Assembly (NCBI RefSeq): GCF_029023725.1
Contig: NZ_CP119075.1
Location: 1,855,501 to 1,919,500, forward strand
Source of the DNA: Synoicihabitans lomoniglobus
GTDB lineage: Bacteria; Verrucomicrobiota; Verrucomicrobiia; Opitutales; Opitutaceae
Direction: 5' to 3'
Length of the DNA: 64,000 nt
Shown here: positions 60,844-64,000 of the stretch, one piece after another
Layout: the number at the start of each line of letters is the position of its first letter
How positions within the stretch are numbered: the stretch's first letter is position 1
Notes under the pieces: model-generated
The model's database searches: none
What the model was told of the DNA's origin: nothing
The model's input: the letters and a program-made list of their open reading frames with translations, nothing else
Position numbers and translations under genes: made by a program

Positions 60844-63024
60844 TTACTTGATCATATCCGGCGGCACATTGGCCAAGGCCTCTTCGATGGTCGTCAGTCC
60901 TTGTTTCACCTTCAGAAGTGAGTCCTGGTGCAACGTCTTCATCCCGTCGCGCATGGCGATGCGTTTGAGCTCGGCGACCTCAACTTCCTTGTTGATAGCG
61001 GCGGTGAGTTCCTCGCTATTGACCATAAGTTCGTGGATACCGACGCGGCCCTTGTAACCCATGCCGCCGCACGTGGGGCAGCCCTGCGGGTTGGCTTTGA
61101 AAACCTGGCCACTCCAACCGAGCGCCTTTTCCATGAGCATCTTTTCGCGTCCCTCGGGCTCGTAGGCGATTTTGCAATTTTTGCACACCCGGCGCATGAG
61201 ACGCTGGGCGCAGACGCACAACAATGACGCGGAAACGTTGAACGGTTCGACGCCCATTTCGCCGATACGACTCACCGTTGAAGGGGCGTCGTTGGTGTGG
61301 AGGGTGGAGACCAACAAGTGACCGGTGAGGGCCGCTTCCACGGCGATGCCGGCGGTTTCGGAGTCACGAATTTCACCGACCAAGATCACATCCGGATCCA
61401 TTCGCAGGTAGCATCGCAACGCCCGGGCGAAGGTGAGCCCGATCTGCCGGTTCATCTGCATCTGATTGAGACCGGGCAGTGTGTATTCGATCGGATCTTC
61501 GGCGGTCTGAATGTTGACGTCGGGGTGATTGATCTCGGCCAGCGCCGAATAGAGGGTCATCGACTTACCCGAGCCGGTGGGACCGCAGTGCAGGATCATG
61601 CCGTAGGGCTGTTGAATACAGGCGCGATACTTCTCGAGATTTTCCTCCGAGAATCCGAGTGCCGGCAGGGGCAGGGTGGTCTTGGTTTTATCAAGAATAC
61701 GCATGACCACCTTCTCGCCGTGATTCATCGGTCCGGTGGCGACACGCAGATCGATGTCCATATTCTTCTTGGTGTATTTCTTGAAGACGATACGGCCATC
61801 CTGGGGCAGGCGGCGTTCGGCGATATCAAGATTACACATGATCTTGAGCCGGGTCACCAGAGCGTTGGTCACTTGGCTGGGCAGCCGAAGTTTTTCCGCG
61901 CAAAGGCCGTCAACGCGGTAGCGGACGATCAGGTTCTTTTCCTGCGGCTCGATGTGGATGTCGGATGCGCCGGAGATGTAGGCGTCCTCGATGATACGAT
62001 TGGCGAGTTGAACAATGGGAGCCGAGTCTTCGCTTTCGAGGTCGGCGGCACTGACTTCGCCGGCATCGCCGGACGGACTGTAGGCCGTGCTGATGACATC
62101 GGCGACCCCGCCGATATCGACATCGGAATCACCGCTGACAGCGGTGTCGGATTTGAAGTATTTTTTAACGAGATTCTCAATGAACGTCGCGGAGGCGACG
62201 CGGGTTTCCTCGATGTTTAACTCGGTCGCCATCTGGAACGACTCGCGTTTGGCATAGTCGAGCGGGTTGCTCATGAGCACGGCGACCGAGTTCGGGCTCA
62301 GTTGCTTGTGCGGGAAAATCCCTTCGCGACGAATGATCGCATCGCCCACGACCTCCACGAGCTTTTCGTCGACCTCGATTTCCTTTTCATCGGTGATCAG
62401 CGGGGTGTCGGTGAGACGAGCGATGAACTTGGCCGTGTCGTCGGCGTTGAGCTTAAACTTCGGGTCCAGCATGCGCTGGATGAGCGTGGCGGAGTATTCG
62501 GCGACCTCGACGAGGAGCTGCAGGTCGTTCTCGGTGAACTGGCCGTCGGTGCCGGCTTCCGGCTCCTTGTTGAGCACTTGAATCGCACCGATGTTGACGT
62601 TGGCCTTAAGCGGCACTGTCAGCATGGAGCGCACCTCGAAGCCCGTGTTCATGTTTTTGAGCGAATCACCATCCGGTCCGTCGGCGGTAAAGAACAACGG
62701 TTCGCCCGTTTGGATGACCTTGCCCACATTGCCGGTGCCCAGCGGCAGCTTGAGATCGAGCAATTTTTCCGCGGTGGCCCGGAACGTTTCTTCCTTGCTC
62801 GGCTCGGCCTCCCACAGCGTCGGCGAATAGTAAATGTGACGGAAAGTGATGTCGTTACCTTCAACGAGGTAGAGCGTCATGGACTGAGCCTGCAGCGCCT
62901 CGACGACCTTGGTGGAGGTCAACTCGATGACGGATGTCACGTCCTCTTTACTAGGCGCCGGCTTGGCGATTACTTTGATGAGCAAGGAGCGGCGCAAGGC
63001 GCCTGCGGCATTCGGTGCGGCCAT
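60844..63024 (-). CDS. PilB/GspE-type ATPase with N-terminal GAF domain
   Basis: 726 residues from the ATG at 63024 (a GTG at 63099 gives 25 more). Residues about 25-190 form a GAF domain ([60 protein letters not shown]). A T2SSE-N-like domain (about 205-300) follows, then the secretion ATPase: [20 protein letters not shown], Walker [16 protein letters not shown] near 478, the Asp box [17 protein letters not shown], Walker [20 protein letters not shown], a His box [16 protein letters not shown], and a tetra-Cys zinc module ([23 protein letters not shown]). It powers pilus or pseudopilus assembly. It may serve the secretin system at the window start, 56 kb away. GAF domains on this ATPase are unusual and suggest control by a small ligand. 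Confidence 0.9.
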   Translation of the reverse strand: MAAPNAAGALRRSLLIKVIAKPAPSKEDVTSVIELTSTKVVEALQAQSMTLYLVEGNDITFRHIYYSPTLWEAEPSKEETFRATAEKLLDLKLPLGTGNVGKVIQTGEPLFFTADGPDGDSLKNMNTGFEVRSMLTVPLKANVNIGAIQVLNKEPEAGTDGQFTENDLQLLVEVAEYSATLIQRMLDPKFKLNADDTAKFIARLTDTPLITDEKEIEVDEKLVEVVGDAIIRREGIFPHKQLSPNSVAVLMSNPLDYAKRESFQMATELNIEETRVASATFIENLVKKYFKSDTAVSGDSDVDIGGVADVISTAYSPSGDAGEVSAADLESEDSAPIVQLANRIIEDAYISGASDIHIEPQEKNLIVRYRVDGLCAEKLRLPSQVTNALVTRLKIMCNLDIAERRLPQDGRIVFKKYTKKNMDIDLRVATGPMNHGEKVVMRILDKTKTTLPLPALGFSEENLEKYRACIQQPYGMILHCGPTGSGKSMTLYSALAEINHPDVNIQTAEDPIEYTLPGLNQMQMNRQIGLTFARALRCYLRMDPDVILVGEIRDSETAGIAVEAALTGHLLVSTLHTNDAPSTVSRIGEMGVEPFNVSASLLCVCAQRLMRRVCKNCKIAYEPEGREKMLMEKALGWSGQVFKANPQGCPTCGGMGYKGRVGIHELMVNSEELTAAINKEVEVAELKRIAMRDGMKTLHQDSLLKVKQGLTTIEEALANVPPDMIK

Positions 63025-63110
63025 GGAAGTCGTTCTGATGGGGGGAGTAACTCTCGGCGAAGCTGCGGGCTCGCGTTGCGACGGCACCCTGTGCTCCACT
63101 CACGATTAGG

Positions 63111-63539
63111 ATGCTGAGAGCGTTGCTGTTAAAATGGTTGAGTCAACGCCGGTCACCAATCGATCGCGGGACCGCCGGAGAGCGTTGGGCGGAGCGATTT
63201 CTTTGCCAAGAGCACGGGTTCCGGCTCGTGACCCGCAATTGGCGCAACCCGCGTGATCGGCGCGAGGAAATTGATCTGGTGATGCGGGACGGCGCGATTC
63301 TGGTATTTGTGGAAGTCAAAACCCGTTCCGCCGACGCACTCGTGCCCGGTTATCATGCCGTCAACGAGCATAAGCGGGGAATCATGCGCCGGGCCATCAA
63401 CGCCTACCTGCGTGGACTGGCCGAGCCTCCCCGGACGCACCGATTTGATATCGTGGAAGTGGCTTGGCCCCGAGCCGATGCCGCGGCCGATCCTGAAATC
63501 AAACATTTTGCGAATGCGGCGTTGAAGCGACGGCACTGA
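63111..63539 (+). CDS. yraN: UPF0102 (YraN) family protein
   Basis: 142 residues. Predicted small nuclease-fold protein, often encoded near rnhB or in competence/envelope neighbourhoods, with no firmly established role. Family motifs: RGTAGERWAERFLCQEHGFR with the conserved GE..A..FL, and the endonuclease-like core REEIDLVMRDGAILVFVEVK (E-x-D-L, then E-V-K), followed by KRGIMRRAINAYL. All three catalytic-type residues are kept. It is divergent from the GAF-ATPase gene, whose alternative start is only 11 bp away. The protein is slightly longer than average because of a C-terminal tail. Confidence 0.9.
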   Translation: MLRALLLKWLSQRRSPIDRGTAGERWAERFLCQEHGFRLVTRNWRNPRDRREEIDLVMRDGAILVFVEVKTRSADALVPGYHAVNEHKRGIMRRAINAYLRGLAEPPRTHRFDIVEVAWPRADAAADPEIKHFANAALKRRH

Positions 63540-63545
63540 TCCATT

Positions 63546-63629
63546 GCAGCAAGAAGGTTCATGGACGGATGCGGTCAAATCGCGGGTTCGGCCTTGCTAG
63601 GATTGGGCGGCTGCGTGTCTTCTTGCTGC
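63546..63629. repeat. Perfect 11-bp inverted repeat upstream of zwf
   Basis: gcagcaagaag (63546-63556) and cttcttgctgc (63619-63629) are exact reverse complements, enclosing 62 bp. The right arm ends 3 bp before the zwf ATG, so in the mRNA the arm would pair over the start region if transcription begins upstream. Confidence 0.6.
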
Positions 63630-63632
63630 CAT

Positions 63633-64000
63633 ATGGCCGAAACTTCCCGCCATCCTTTCTTACAGGGACTCAGCAAGCATCGTGGTGCACCTCCGACCGC
63701 GGTCGTGATCTTTGGTGCCTCCGGTGATCTCACCGCCCGCAAGTTGATTCCTGCGGTCTATAATCTGGCCGCGGATAATCTGTTGCCGCCGGATTTTCAT
63801 CTCATCGGCTATGGCCGCAAAGAGATCTCCCACGAGGCGTTCCGCGAATTGGCGGCCGACGCGATCAAGGAGTTCTCCCGGCGCGAGCTGAGCAACGACG
63901 TCTGGGATCGTATTGCCGCCCGCACCACCTATGTGGCTGGCGGCTATGACGATCCGGCCGCCTTCGACCGTTTGGCGGAGCACTTGGCCGAGATCGAGAA
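63633..64000 (+). CDS. zwf: Glucose-6-phosphate dehydrogenase, N-terminal part (runs out of window)
   Basis: The ATG at 63633 opens a frame that runs to the window end (122 complete codons). The N-terminus has the NADP-binding motif VVIFGASGDLTARKLIPAVY, followed by HLIGYGRKEISHEAFRELAA, as in Zwf. Zwf oxidises glucose-6-phosphate to 6-phosphogluconolactone and produces NADPH, feeding the pentose phosphate pathway to which the transketolase encoded at 38037 belongs. The first 20 residues (AETSRHPFLQGLSKHRGAPP) are a variable leader. There is no Shine-Dalgarno motif. About 380-400 residues should lie beyond the window. Confidence 0.9.
   Translation, partial: MAETSRHPFLQGLSKHRGAPPTAVVIFGASGDLTARKLIPAVYNLAADNLLPPDFHLIGYGRKEISHEAFRELAADAIKEFSRRELSNDVWDRIAARTTYVAGGYDDPAAFDRLAEHLAEIE

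Overview
The window is GC-rich chromosomal DNA, densely coding on both strands, almost certainly from a Verrucomicrobiota bacterium of the Opitutales/Opitutaceae type. This is inferred from an Akkermansia-type (Amuc_1098/1099/1100-like) pilus module, a PEP-CTERM protein, a large periplasmic-propeller hybrid kinase, and translation starts that mostly lack Shine-Dalgarno motifs. I saw no phage, insertion sequence, CRISPR array, tRNA or rRNA. The window reads as core chromosome with a few lineage-specific genes.

Layout. 1-4325: three co-directional genes of a non-canonical type IV pilus/secretin system. 4354-6170: elyC-like envelope gene and a 5'-3' exonuclease, divergent. 6180-10959: OmpR-type regulator and a 1333-residue hybrid sensor kinase. 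11143-14501: hisG, then the agmatine-to-putrescine pair aguB-aguA and a small lipoprotein. 14502-16648: a 405-bp spacer with a perfect 37-bp palindrome, then rpsA and its terminator. 16964-21871 (minus): a large membrane protein, a housekeeping-type sigma factor and trpE. 21976-25934: a TPR sensor kinase facing a LuxR-type regulator, and a PEP-CTERM protein. 25921-30668: glmS, glgC and an unknown exported protein. 30665-35216: amino-sugar cluster, with nagB-nagA-MFS transporter divergent from an AGE-family epimerase across a spacer carrying two copies of TGAAATTTCA. 35241-37857: ychF, and rpsP-trmD-rplS without rimM. 38037-40635: transketolase and Dps. 40749-54867: marR and a tripartite RND efflux system, followed by an AsmA-like protein, a bifunctional Aas-type acyltransferase/acyl-ACP synthetase, a GlcD-like flavoprotein and an exported unknown. 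55004-60814: smc and a membrane-anchored TPR protein. 60844-64000: a GAF-fused PilB/GspE ATPase, yraN, and the start of zwf.

How the genes fit together. Cell-envelope functions dominate: pilus secretin and ATPase, ElyC, GlmS, NagA/NagB, RND efflux, AsmA-like protein, Aas and PEP-CTERM export. GlmS, NagB and NagA sit on opposite sides of the fructose-6-P/glucosamine-6-P node. GlgC, transketolase and Zwf handle glycogen and pentose phosphates. AguA and AguB supply putrescine. Six intrinsic terminators and several candidate operators could be read directly.

No wholly new defence or mobile system was evident. The items most worth following up are the 37-bp palindrome before rpsA, the GAF-PilB fusion, the pyrimidine-rich SD-less leaders, the paired palindromes between nagB and the epimerase gene, and the missing rimM.
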